Part shown: piece by piece, positions 1 through 5,416 of the stretch
How positions within the stretch are numbered: the stretch's first letter is position 1
How the letters are laid out: each line of letters opens with the position of its first letter
Notes under the pieces: generated by a model
Database searches by the model: none
Told to the model about the DNA's origin: nothing
The model's input: only the letters and a program-made list of their open reading frames with translations
Made by a program: the position numbers and the translations under genes
Assembly: GCA_903644035.1 (NCBI GenBank)
Contig: CAHJXG010000506.1
Location: 1 to 10,223, forward strand
DNA from: Rhodospirillales bacterium
Lineage (GTDB): Bacteria > Pseudomonadota > Alphaproteobacteria > Acetobacterales > Acetobacteraceae
Length of the DNA: 10,223 bases
Direction: 5' to 3'

Positions 1-225
1 TCGGCGGTGTTGGCCGAATTGGGCGTGCAAGGGGCCGTGGTCGCCGGTCTGGGGGGGCCTGGTGGGCGCGGGGCCATCCGAGAGCTTGCAGCGTTCCCGC
101 CACTCCCCCGGCCGCAGTCGTCCGCCGCAGGGAGCCAGGACGTCCCAAAAGCGCCCCTCGCCGAACCAGGGCATCAAGGTCCACTGGCGCAGGCCGTCGC
201 CGACCAGGCAGCGCACGATGACCAA
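1..225 (-). CDS. partial unknown protein, runs off left edge
   Basis: I do not recognise this product. One minus-strand frame stays open from about position 369 to the left edge. From about 225 leftward it has a very high share of G/C third bases and a protein-like composition with Trp, Phe and Cys, including the stretches VRCLVGDGLRQW and MPWFGEGRFWDVLAPCGG. Competing frames on both strands read as Arg/Pro/Ser-rich shadows. The start is unclear: TTG at 225, GTG at 216 or ATG at 174 are in frame, and none has a convincing ribosome-binding site. The gene may therefore be 5'-truncated, with its real N-terminus lost when the neighbouring ATPase gene was placed here. If intact, it is transcribed divergently from the ATPase gene. 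The C-terminus lies outside the window, so no function is proposed. Confidence 0.4.
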   Translation of the reverse strand, partial: MVIVRCLVGDGLRQWTLMPWFGEGRFWDVLAPCGGRLRPGEWRERCKLSDGPAPTRPPQTGDHGPLHAQFGQHRR

Positions 226-313
226 GTGCTGGCGCGAATTCGGGAGCGGAGACGACGCTTGGCGACCGGAACACCGGACAGCAACCAAGAATGAACAATC
301 GAAGGAGACAGAG

Positions 314-1258
314 ATGACCAGGAAAATCGAAGAAGCGGGTGGAGAGGGCACGGGCGCCGGGGCCGGCATGGTGAACGGCGCCGGCCCGTCAGCGGATGCG
401 CTGCGCATCGTCGTGCTCGCCGACAAGGGCGGTGTCGGCAAGACCTTCGTCGCCGCGCTGGTCTGGTCCCTGTTCGAGGAGGGAGGGCGGACACTCAGGA
501 TCGGCGAGGCCGAACGGCCGACCGAGCGCAAGATGACGGAGCTGCTGAAGAAGGCCGAGGTGCCCGCACCCGAGCCGTCCGTGGAGCTGCCATCCGAGCA
601 AGACCTGGCCGGGAACTCACGGCTCAAGGCGGCCGCCTTCGGCCCGCTGCTGCAGGCCATGCGCGCCAACCGCGACACCCTGATCGACGTGGCCGCCGGC
701 GGCACGCGCGGCCTGCTCGATCAAGCCGAGATCGCGTCCCATGGCGAGCGCACGGACGGCGGGCGCGGGATGGTGTTCCTGGTCGTCGCCAAGGCGGAGG
801 ACATCACGAGCGCGCTCAGCGCCGAGGCTGCCGCGGCGAAGGCTCGTTCCATCTACCCCAACGCCAAGGTGGTCATCGTCATCACGCATGTGACGCACGA
901 CCGGCAGCGCAAGACCAACAACGCGGCCTCGGTCGCCGACAAGCTGAGGCAGACCGCTTCCGACGTCGTGCTCATCGACTACAACGGCGGCCCGCTCGTC
1001 GGCGAGCTGTATGGCAGCCGCAACGTCGCCTTCCATGACATCGCGGCCATGTCCATCGACGACGTTGCGGATTTGCTCGGGGTGGCGGGAGCGCCGGTCG
1101 ATGAGGACGAGGCGGCCATATTCCTGGGCGAGTACCTGCTCTGGTATTTCGCGAGCCTGCGCGACCTGGCGAACAAGCTGGACGTGCCAGCCCCGGCGGC
1201 ACGCCGGCCGGGAGCCGCTGCGCCCCACCCTACGGTGGCGGCTGGGAGAGCCGCCTAG
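314..1258 (+). CDS. ParA/MinD-superfamily P-loop ATPase (TraL/StbB-like)
   Basis: This is a 314-residue ATPase of the deviant Walker A family that includes ParA, MinD and the plasmid transfer/stability ATPases TraL and StbB. The P-loop KGGVGKT lies at residues 38-44, with signature Lys38 and catalytic Lys43. A second nucleotide-binding strand with Asp125 (LIDVAAGGTRG, 123-133) fits the Walker B/switch position. A long strand near 183-192 (AKVVIVITHV) completes the Rossmann-like core. The first 30 residues are a Gly/Ala/Glu-rich extension ahead of the core, and the tail after about 290 is Ala/Pro-rich. ATG 314 is chosen because AAGGAGA sits 6 bases upstream; the in-frame ATG at 62 has no such site and would add an Arg/Pro-rich shadow. 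There is no cognate DNA-binding protein next to it, and the next gene encodes a membrane protein. This suggests a role in conjugative transfer or plasmid positioning rather than classical partition. The exact subfamily is inference. Confidence 0.85.
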   Translation: MTRKIEEAGGEGTGAGAGMVNGAGPSADALRIVVLADKGGVGKTFVAALVWSLFEEGGRTLRIGEAERPTERKMTELLKKAEVPAPEPSVELPSEQDLAGNSRLKAAAFGPLLQAMRANRDTLIDVAAGGTRGLLDQAEIASHGERTDGGRGMVFLVVAKAEDITSALSAEAAAAKARSIYPNAKVVIVITHVTHDRQRKTNNAASVADKLRQTASDVVLIDYNGGPLVGELYGSRNVAFHDIAAMSIDDVADLLGVAGAPVDEDEAAIFLGEYLLWYFASLRDLANKLDVPAPAARRPGAAAPHPTVAAGRAA

Positions 1259-1275
1259 CCTACGCGCGGAAGCTG

Positions 1276-1860
1276 GTGGCGACGGCATCGCACGCCGTCG
1301 CCCAGCGGCTGCTGCGCGGCGACCCCGACGCGGTTGCCGCCACCGTCATTGCTCCCAACACGCCCACATGGAGGGGCTTGCTGGACGCGGATCGGCGGCT
1401 CGTCCTGGATTGGGCACGGCGGCCACGCCTGCCAGTGCCGTCCTCCCACTCGCCAGCGACACCCGACACGACAAGGCAGCCTGCCCAACATGCTCGGCAG
1501 CGGCCGTTTTCCGAAACACGAGCGGAAATGCTCCGAGGGATGCGCTTCCGCGCGTGCCGGGATGCCGGCACATTCATCATCGTGGCCACGCTTGGCGCCG
1601 GCTTCGCCATCTATGCCCAACCGCCCATAACGTCCGGCATAGTCGGTGCTGCCCTGGCGTGGCTCGTCGCGATGGCCGTGGTGGCCCGCTACCTGACAGG
1701 GCGTGCCAAGGGACGGGGTATCGTGGGCACGCCGGAGAACAACGTTGCCTACTTCGCGGCACCCGAGGCTTACGCTGTGGGCGGCTTCTACAGCGCCACC
1801 CTGGGCTCCTGCTTCGGCATCCTGGCGATGCTGGCAGCCTTGCTGACCAAGGGCTTTTGA
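1276..1860 (+). CDS. small membrane protein, three predicted helices
   Basis: This is a 194-residue protein with a hydrophilic N-terminal half and three hydrophobic segments at about 98-114, 118-140 and 168-190. It is probably an inner-membrane protein. The middle of the N-terminal half (about 50-82) is rich in Pro, Ser, Thr, Arg and Gln and looks like a linker. GTG 1276 is used because it is the first usable start after the in-frame stop at 1102-1104, with GGAAG a few bases upstream. ATG at 1528 or 1540 would give a shorter protein beginning just before the first helix. The same frame already looks coding for about 60 bases upstream of 1276, across the end of the ATPase gene, so the true start or a frameshift junction is uncertain. 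It lies 17 bases after the ATPase stop and is probably co-transcribed with it. I do not recognise the family. A partner of the ATPase in transfer or stability is inference. Confidence 0.6.
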   Translation: MATASHAVAQRLLRGDPDAVAATVIAPNTPTWRGLLDADRRLVLDWARRPRLPVPSSHSPATPDTTRQPAQHARQRPFSETRAEMLRGMRFRACRDAGTFIIVATLGAGFAIYAQPPITSGIVGAALAWLVAMAVVARYLTGRAKGRGIVGTPENNVAYFAAPEAYAVGGFYSATLGSCFGILAMLAALLTKGF

Positions 1861-1905
1861 AAGCCAGACTGCTTCGATCCAAGATGCGTAAGTTCGGTGG
1901 CAAGC

Positions 1906-1917
1906 GCGTTTAAACGC
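1906..1917. repeat. 12-bp perfect palindrome GCGTTTAAACGC
   Basis: This perfect 12-base palindrome lies in the 124-base gap between the membrane-protein gene and the SprT-like gene, 68 bases before the latter's start codon. It could be an operator half-site pair or a weak hairpin at the end of the upstream operon. Its arms are short and not followed by a clear T-tract, so a terminator is not favoured. No second copy was seen in the window. Confidence 0.35.
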
Positions 1918-1984
1918 CTTTCCTTGTCTGCTACAAGAACCGCTCGGTTTGGTCTTTCCGTTGATCCGAGGTGAGGGGTCCAGC

Positions 1985-2692
1985 ATGGCGAAGGATGGAA
2001 ACGCGGGTCCGTTGAACGAACACGACGAGCGGGCGCTATGGCTCCGAGCTGCCACGGATGCGCTGCGCGGAGACTTCGAGGCGTCCAGTTTGCCGCTTCC
2101 AGGCAACATCCGCTTCGGCTTCTCGACCAAGGGCAAGGGCACCCAGAAGACGGGCGAATGCTGGCATTCCCCTGCCTCGGCTGATGGGGCTTATGAGGTC
2201 TTCATCCGGGCGGACCAGGGCGAGCCGCTGGAGATCCTCGGCATCCTGGTTCGGGAGCTGGTCCACGCGGCCTTGCCCGTCGAGGACAGCCATGGAAAGC
2301 GGTACAAGGCTGCTGCCGCCAAGGTTGGACTGGTGGGCAAGATGCGCGCCGCCGTGCCGGGTCGCCTGCTCGAAGCGCGGTTGCAGCGGTTGCTGGAGGA
2401 CCTTGGCCCTATTCCCCGTGCCGCACTCGACATCACCTGGTCGGCTTTCGACAAGCCGAAGCGGCAGATCGGGCGGATGCTCAAAGCGACGTGCGCGGGT
2501 GGGAACAATGACGCCGGCGCGTTTGAGGAGTGCGGCTACACCGTCCGTCTGGCCTCGAAGTGGGCCAAGGAATACGGCGCGCACTGCCCCAAGCACGGGG
2601 CCATCCCGGTCGAGTTCCCGCCCGATGACCCTGAGACCGAACTGGATCAGCAAGCGGAAGGCGTCATACCGGCGGAGTTGGTCGGCGCCTGA
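1985..2692 (+). CDS. SprT-like zinc-fold protein with altered active site
   Basis: This 235-residue protein resembles the SprT-like proteins often carried by phages and plasmids, related to Spartan-type zinc peptidases that act on DNA-bound proteins. The diagnostic helix is at 84-97 and reads RELVHAALP. The usual HExxH is therefore RExxH: Arg90 replaces the first histidine, Glu91 and His94 remain, and the downstream ligand candidate is His103 in DSHGKRYK. The following segment KVGLVGKMRAAVPG is the typical family continuation. A C-terminal zinc-ribbon-like section follows, with Cys170, Cys183 (ECGYTVR), Cys201 and His204 (CPKHG). ATG 1985 is preferred over TTG 1949 because GAGGGG lies 6 bases ahead of it. 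With one zinc ligand missing, peptidase activity is doubtful, and the protein may bind DNA or partners only. Family assignment is from motif recall. It is convergent with the lipoprotein gene. Confidence 0.8.
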   Translation: MAKDGNAGPLNEHDERALWLRAATDALRGDFEASSLPLPGNIRFGFSTKGKGTQKTGECWHSPASADGAYEVFIRADQGEPLEILGILVRELVHAALPVEDSHGKRYKAAAAKVGLVGKMRAAVPGRLLEARLQRLLEDLGPIPRAALDITWSAFDKPKRQIGRMLKATCAGGNNDAGAFEECGYTVRLASKWAKEYGAHCPKHGAIPVEFPPDDPETELDQQAEGVIPAELVGA

Positions 2693-2710
2693 CCCGCAGC
2701 AAACGGGTCA
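2690..2710. terminator. inverted repeat at convergent junction, possible terminator
   Basis: TGACCCG and CGGGTCA form perfect 7-base arms around a 7-base loop. The repeat begins at the stop codon of the SprT-like gene and lies just before the convergent lipoprotein gene ends at 2733. The position suits a bidirectional terminator, but no T-run follows on either strand, so an intrinsic terminator is only possible. A GC palindrome CCGGCCGG lies immediately after it. Confidence 0.35.
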
Positions 2711-2732
2711 ACCGGCCGGCCCGCGCAAGCTG

Positions 2733-3110
2733 CTACAGTTGGGTGGATGGCGCGCAAGTTCCCTTCGCGTGGAATCGCTCCGCGTCGTAGCTCAAGATGC
2801 CTGCCGCCGTGTCCAGCTCGTAGCGGTAGTAGGTTGCCCCGGTTCTCGCGTTCCGGGCGCCCCAGACAACGGTGCCATCCGCCGCGGACACGAAGTAGGC
2901 GAGCCCGGGCAGTTCCTCGGAATGGGCATCGTCCGCAAGCGGCAGACCGTTCTGGACGACCATGCGCCGGGCGGGGTCAAGGCGCACGGCAAAGGAGTTC
3001 GGCTGATGGCTCGGGATCGTGCAAACACGGTCCAGCGTGGCGCCGCACGCGCTCATCGCGGCGAACACCATGGGAGCAATCAGGAGCAGTTGTGTCCTGG
3101 TCTTGGTCAT
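2733..3110 (-). CDS. small exported protein, probable lipoprotein
   Basis: This 125-residue protein has a clear signal peptide: basic MTKTR, a hydrophobic core LLLIAPMVFAA, then MSAC ending at Cys22. Cys22 fits a lipobox cysteine, although Met at the -3 position is unusual, so cleavage by signal peptidase I cannot be excluded. Cys30 and Cys119 could form a disulfide in the mature chain. AAGGAAA lies about 8 bases before the start. The gene is the last of the minus-strand par operon, 41 bases after the periplasmic-protein gene. Small lipoproteins in plasmid maintenance or transfer operons sometimes act in entry exclusion. That role is offered here only from context, because the sequence shows no recognisable exclusion-protein motif. 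Confidence 0.7.
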   Translation of the reverse strand: MTKTRTQLLLIAPMVFAAMSACGATLDRVCTIPSHQPNSFAVRLDPARRMVVQNGLPLADDAHSEELPGLAYFVSAADGTVVWGARNARTGATYYRYELDTAAGILSYDAERFHAKGTCAPSTQL

Positions 3111-3151
3111 GGCCGGTTTCCTTCATGCCGCGGCGCAATTGCGCGCCGCCC

Positions 3152-3667
3152 TCAGTGGATTTCAAGGTTGTCGGCGACGATGCCAGGTTGGGCCATCACG
3201 CGGTCAACCCTGCCGCGGATCGTGACGAGGCACCCAGATGCCCCGCAGTGTTCAAGCATCGCACGCCGTTGCTCGCGGGGGACTGCTTTGAAGTCCACGA
3301 TAAGCGGAGACGTCTCCGTGTCGCCGGATCGCAGCAAGGCTATTGAGTTCGCCGCAACCAAGTTGCCGGACACCTCTACTTCGTGCCCGCGTAGGCCGTC
3401 CTGATCGAGTTTCACGTCGGTCAAGCTCATGGCTTGGTAGTTGGGGCTGGCAGCCGATAGCGCCTGCCGTGCCGGGTCCACAAGCCTATCGTAGCAGCCC
3501 AGCCGTTCGCCGTCGTTTGCGATAGACCGGCAGCGGGCGAACTCGGCCAGGTCTTGCGCGCATGCAGGCCATGCCACGACAACAGCCAAGGCAGCGGCGG
3601 CGGTCAGAGCAGAGCCGGAGCACCGCTCCCCTTGCCACGGTTCCGCCAAACTAAGTTCCCTCAGCAT
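3152..3667 (-). CDS. periplasmic protein with conserved RC..I...RLGCYD motif
   Basis: This 171-residue protein begins with a moderately long N-terminus and a hydrophobic segment (about 19-36) ending in ACA before Gln38, which fits a signal peptide or signal anchor. Next comes RCRSIANDGERLGCYDRL at 45-62. This Cys-containing pattern (C...I.d...RL.CYD) is seen in many small exported proteobacterial proteins, including type VI-associated VasI/TagO-like ones. The C-terminal half (about 82-171) is rich in beta strands and has Cys141 and Cys146, which may pair; an OB-like fold is possible but unproven. ATG 3667 is chosen because GAGG lies 6 bases upstream. The start lies inside the 3' end of the ribbon-helix-helix gene, overlapping it by 17 bases, which suggests translational coupling. 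A longer frame extends to 3862 but would wholly overlap the RHH gene. The function is unknown. Confidence 0.7.
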   Translation of the reverse strand: MLRELSLAEPWQGERCSGSALTAAAALAVVVAWPACAQDLAEFARCRSIANDGERLGCYDRLVDPARQALSAASPNYQAMSLTDVKLDQDGLRGHEVEVSGNLVAANSIALLRSGDTETSPLIVDFKAVPREQRRAMLEHCGASGCLVTIRGRVDRVMAQPGIVADNLEIH

Positions 3668-3920
3668 CAAGTGCCTCGCTGACTTTGAACGCAATCCAGG
3701 CGCTGCGGCTGATACCGCGCCGCTTGGCAGCCACATCCACACGGCGCAACAGTCCCGCGTCGAAGCGCAGCATGATTGGTGTCTTGCGGGTCCCGTCCGC
3801 AGCCGGACCGGCAATGGAAGCACTGCCGCCAGCGCCCTGGATGAAGGCTTCCGCTGCCTCATCCGGGTTCGAGACGGCTGCGGCTGGTGATTTGCTGCTT
3901 GGCCTACGAGCGATGGCCAT
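3651..3920 (-). CDS. ribbon-helix-helix partition/DNA-binding protein
   Basis: This 89-residue protein has a flexible Ala/Ser/Pro-rich N-terminus (1-46) and a C-terminal ribbon-helix-helix fold. The beta strand is TPIMLRFD (47-54), helix A is about 55-68 (AGLLRRVDVAAKRR) and helix B about 71-84, after the turn at Gly69. This layout matches the small centromere-binding partners of type Ib ParA proteins, where a disordered N-terminus stimulates the ATPase and the RHH dimer binds operator and centromere repeats. The gene lies directly downstream of parA on the same strand, with a 193-base spacer filled by a duplicated segment. ATG 3920 has AGGAG about 9 bases upstream. Autoregulation of the operon is expected from the family but not shown here. 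Assignment as the ParB-type partner is inferred from fold and neighbourhood. Confidence 0.8.
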   Translation of the reverse strand: MAIARRPSSKSPAAAVSNPDEAAEAFIQGAGGSASIAGPAADGTRKTPIMLRFDAGLLRRVDVAAKRRGISRSAWIAFKVSEALDAEGT

Positions 3921-4066
3921 CCGCTTTCGCTCCTATGTCGGACCGCTATGCAAACACAGCTCAGGCGATAGCGGCAAGTCCTGCACGGCTTCCGGGTCGC
4001 GGGGTGTTTGCTCCAGGACGGACCGGCCCGCCGCGGCGGCGTCCGGGGAGGCTTTGCAGCGCCCGA
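3899..4066. repeat. tandem duplication, left copy (decayed)
   Basis: This segment matches 4067-4235 at about 90% identity (some 16 substitutions and one single-base gap counted by eye). The offset is 168 bases at the left and 169 after the indel. Read on the minus strand it holds a copy of the last 30-odd parA codons, the parA stop region, the spacer with ribosome-binding site and the first codons of the RHH gene. The single-base deletion near 3980 breaks the parA-like frame. The functional RHH start codon is in this copy. Confidence 0.9.
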
Positions 4067-4088
4067 TTGGCCTATGAGCGATGGCCAT
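3933..4088 (-). pseudogene. chimeric 51-residue ORF from duplicated parA/RHH junction
   Basis: This short frame starts at the duplicated RHH start codon, with the same kind of ribosome-binding site (GGAACGAAAGCGG before ATG). Its first residues MAIAHRP copy the RHH N-terminus. It then reads into a ParA tail: GRCKASPDAAAAGRSVLEQT corresponds to GRRKAFPNAAAAGRSVLEQT in parA. After AVQDL a one-base deletion shifts the frame and it ends in unrelated sequence at TAG 3933-3935. It is most simply a duplication remnant. If translated it could couple ribosomes from parA to the RHH gene. I do not propose an independent function. Confidence 0.55.
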
Positions 4089-4235
4089 CCGCTTTCGTTC
4101 CTATGTCGGACCGCTATACAAATACAGCCGAGACGATAGCGACAAGCTCCTGCACGGCTTTCGGGTCGCGGGGCGTTTGCTCCAGGACGGACCGGCCCGC
4201 CGCGGCGGCGTTCGGGAAAGCCTTGCGGCGCCCGA
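4067..4235. repeat. tandem duplication, right copy (intact parA 3' end)
   Basis: This is the partner of 3899-4066. It contains the intact last 40 codons of parA (about residues 172-211), its TAG stop at 4114-4116, and a duplicate of the spacer and RHH start. Most differences between the copies are consistent with synonymous or neutral change, so the event is not recent. Confidence 0.9.
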
Positions 4236-4749
4236 CAGGCATGGGCAGGTACTCGATACCCTCCGCTTCGCCGATCTGCTCGGCCGCGGCGTCGTTGTCG
4301 CTGCCTTGGGCGTCAGCGGCGTTTAGAATAGCGACAGCCCGGAGCCGGTCATTGATCTCGCGCGCCTCCTTCACCAGTGCCGCGATGTTGTCGATGGCCC
4401 AGAGGTCGAAGCTGCGCGGCTGCACCGGGATTAGGAGAGTGTCGGCTACCGTGAGGGCAGCGCGTAGGCTCCCGGTGTCACGCCCGCCGACGTCTATGAC
4501 CACATCGGCGTACTTCGGGGCGAGCTGGCGGGTTTGGGTTCGGATAGCCGCCCCATGCAGCGAGACGGCGGTATAGCCGGGCTGACCGAGCTGTTCCGTG
4601 CGCAACTCGGTGAAGCCGGTCGCGGTGCCCTGCTCGTCGCCGTCCACCAGCAGCACGTCGCGGCCGGCAAGAGCGCGGGCGATGGCCAGGTTGACGGCGA
4701 GGGTCGTTTTTCCAACCCCGCCCTTGGTGTTGCCTACGACAAGGATCAT
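4114..4749 (-). CDS. parA: ParA-family partition ATPase (type Ib)
   Basis: This 211-residue ATPase segregates plasmid copies by forming ATP-dependent gradients on the nucleoid. It begins MILVVGNTKGGVGKTT: deviant Walker A at 9-15 with signature Lys9 and catalytic Lys14. LLVDGDEQG (33-41) supplies the switch region (Asp36, Asp38), and VVIDVGGRD (83-91) has Asp86 at the Walker B position. LLIPVQP (105-111) is the next conserved strand. The length, and the absence of an N-terminal helix-turn-helix, place it in the small type Ib group. ATG 4749 is chosen because the family usually starts at this strand and GGAG lies 7 bases upstream; in-frame starts at 4776 and 4824 would add unconserved residues. 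It leads an operon with the RHH protein, a periplasmic protein and a lipoprotein. Its last 40 codons are included in the tandem duplication described for this junction. Confidence 0.92.
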   Translation of the reverse strand: MILVVGNTKGGVGKTTLAVNLAIARALAGRDVLLVDGDEQGTATGFTELRTEQLGQPGYTAVSLHGAAIRTQTRQLAPKYADVVIDVGGRDTGSLRAALTVADTLLIPVQPRSFDLWAIDNIAALVKEAREINDRLRAVAILNAADAQGSDNDAAAEQIGEAEGIEYLPMPVGRRKAFPNAAAAGRSVLEQTPRDPKAVQELVAIVSAVFV

Positions 4750-4870
4750 GCTACCGCTCCGATTGCGTGACAGCATTAGAATACAGGCGCTCCGCATGCA
4801 AAGCGACATACAACCGCAAGCCATAGAGTTTTAGTGTCCTTGCTGTACATGCTGCCGCAGAGCCACCCGA
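4750..4870 (-). promoter_or_regulatory. par operon upstream region, probable promoter/centromere
   Basis: This stretch ahead of parA is clearly more AT-rich than its surroundings. On the minus strand TCTAAT (4775-4780) resembles a -10 box. TTGCAT (4796-4801) lies 15 bases upstream, which is short for a sigma70 spacer, so the exact promoter is uncertain. In type Ib systems the centromere and the RHH operator normally lie here. I saw no clean iterons by eye, only loosely similar GCAAAGC/GCAAGCC words. The role is inferred from position and composition. Confidence 0.4.
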
Positions 4871-4997
4871 ACCCACGCGCGTCCCCCTCTCGGGAGCAAG
4901 CATGAGAGAATGGGAAGGATGGCGAGCACTGGACCTTGACCGGAGTGAGCACCCTGGCCTTGCGCTTGCTGTGACGCACGCCGCGCTTGCCAGCCAT
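4776..4997 (-). CDS. possible small basic ORF upstream of parA
   Basis: This 73-residue frame begins MAGKRGVRHSKRKARVLTPV, and its first 25 or so codons have good third-position G/C. The remainder loses that bias and becomes Cys/Ser/Phe-rich, so either the gene is decayed or frameshifted, or only chance keeps the frame open. The ribosome-binding site is weak (GAGG 10 bases upstream). It ends 26 bases before the parA start and overlaps the proposed promoter. It should be treated as doubtful. Confidence 0.2.
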   Translation of the reverse strand: MAGKRGVRHSKRKARVLTPVKVQCSPSFPFSHACSREGDARGFGWLCGSMYSKDTKTLWLAVVCRFACGAPVF

Positions 4998-5022
4998 AGG
5001 GCACAAGCCTCATGTTTCCAGC

Positions 5023-5244
5023 ATGTTTGCCGTAACTGAAGCCGACGCCGCCGCGATCCGTGCCGCCTTCGACCAAGGAGGCGAACTGTCGGCCGCAGTC
5101 GAACTGCGGCGTCGCTTTCCGGGCATCACCGACAACGCCCATGCGCGGATCTGCGCAAGAAGCATCGCCGGATGGCAGTCGGCGCCCGCGGCGCCATGCA
5201 AGGTAACGCGCTTGCGGCCCGGCAAGCGTGTGACGAGTGGGTAG
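5023..5244 (+). CDS. conserved-looking small hypothetical protein
   Basis: This is a 73-residue protein starting MFAVTEADAAAIRAAF, followed by ELSAAVELRRRFPGITD and ARSIAGW. The pattern resembles small proteins I recall as recurring on proteobacterial plasmids and accessory elements, with no known function. The first half reads as amphipathic helices, and the Cys- and Arg-containing tail ends in RLRPGKRVTSG. ATG 5023 is chosen because the recalled family begins MFAVTE; the in-frame TTG at 4987 would add 12 residues. No clear ribosome-binding site is seen. It is divergent from the par operon. The function is unknown. Confidence 0.6.
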   Translation: MFAVTEADAAAIRAAFDQGGELSAAVELRRRFPGITDNAHARICARSIAGWQSAPAAPCKVTRLRPGKRVTSG

Positions 5245-5416
5245 CCGCGTTTGCCCAGACGTTGAAGTTTGGGCAGATACCGTGGTGGGCCTGCGCCGGG
5301 AGTGACGTGAGCGTCCTGCCTGGCACCGTCATCGCGATCCTCGCGATCTTGCCTCCGGCGCAGCACACGCGACGCTAACGTGCAATCCTGGAACGGAGTG
5401 GAACGCGAGGTATGCC
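5245..5416. other. gap with inverted repeat and one doubtful ORF
   Basis: These 172 bases hold an inverted repeat TGCCCA / TGGGCA (5252-5257 and 5270-5275, 12-base loop) just after the small-gene stop, and two TCGCGA palindromes around 5333-5347. A plus-strand frame from ATG 5172 or 5196 to about 5378 is open and moderately coding-like, with a hydrophobic stretch GTVIAILAILPP. It overlaps the 5023 gene and lacks a ribosome-binding site, so it is not called as a gene. Confidence 0.4.

Noticed and set aside
62..313. In-frame N-terminal extension of the ATPase gene to ATG 62
   Set aside because: The added 84 residues are Arg/Pro/Ser-rich and look like a shadow of the minus-strand frame, while ATG 314 has an excellent ribosome-binding site.
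1255..2142. Long minus-strand ORF of 295 codons
   Set aside because: It lies opposite the membrane-protein and SprT-like genes, has an Arg/Gly/His/Ser-rich shadow composition, and shows no domain pattern.
2058..3404. Long plus-strand ORF of 448 codons
   Set aside because: It crosses the end of the SprT-like gene and runs antisense to the lipoprotein and periplasmic genes, and its composition (Arg/Ser/Pro) is typical of a GC-rich shadow.
3668..3862. Upstream extension of the periplasmic-protein gene to 3862
   Set aside because: It would fully overlap the RHH gene in another frame and place the signal peptide about 100 residues inside the protein; ATG 3667 has a ribosome-binding site.
4831..5142. 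Minus-strand ORF of 103 codons upstream of parA, with a hydrophobic stretch
   Set aside because: Its first third is antisense to the 5023 gene, and coding signal is spread over different frames in this stretch, so no single gene is supported.
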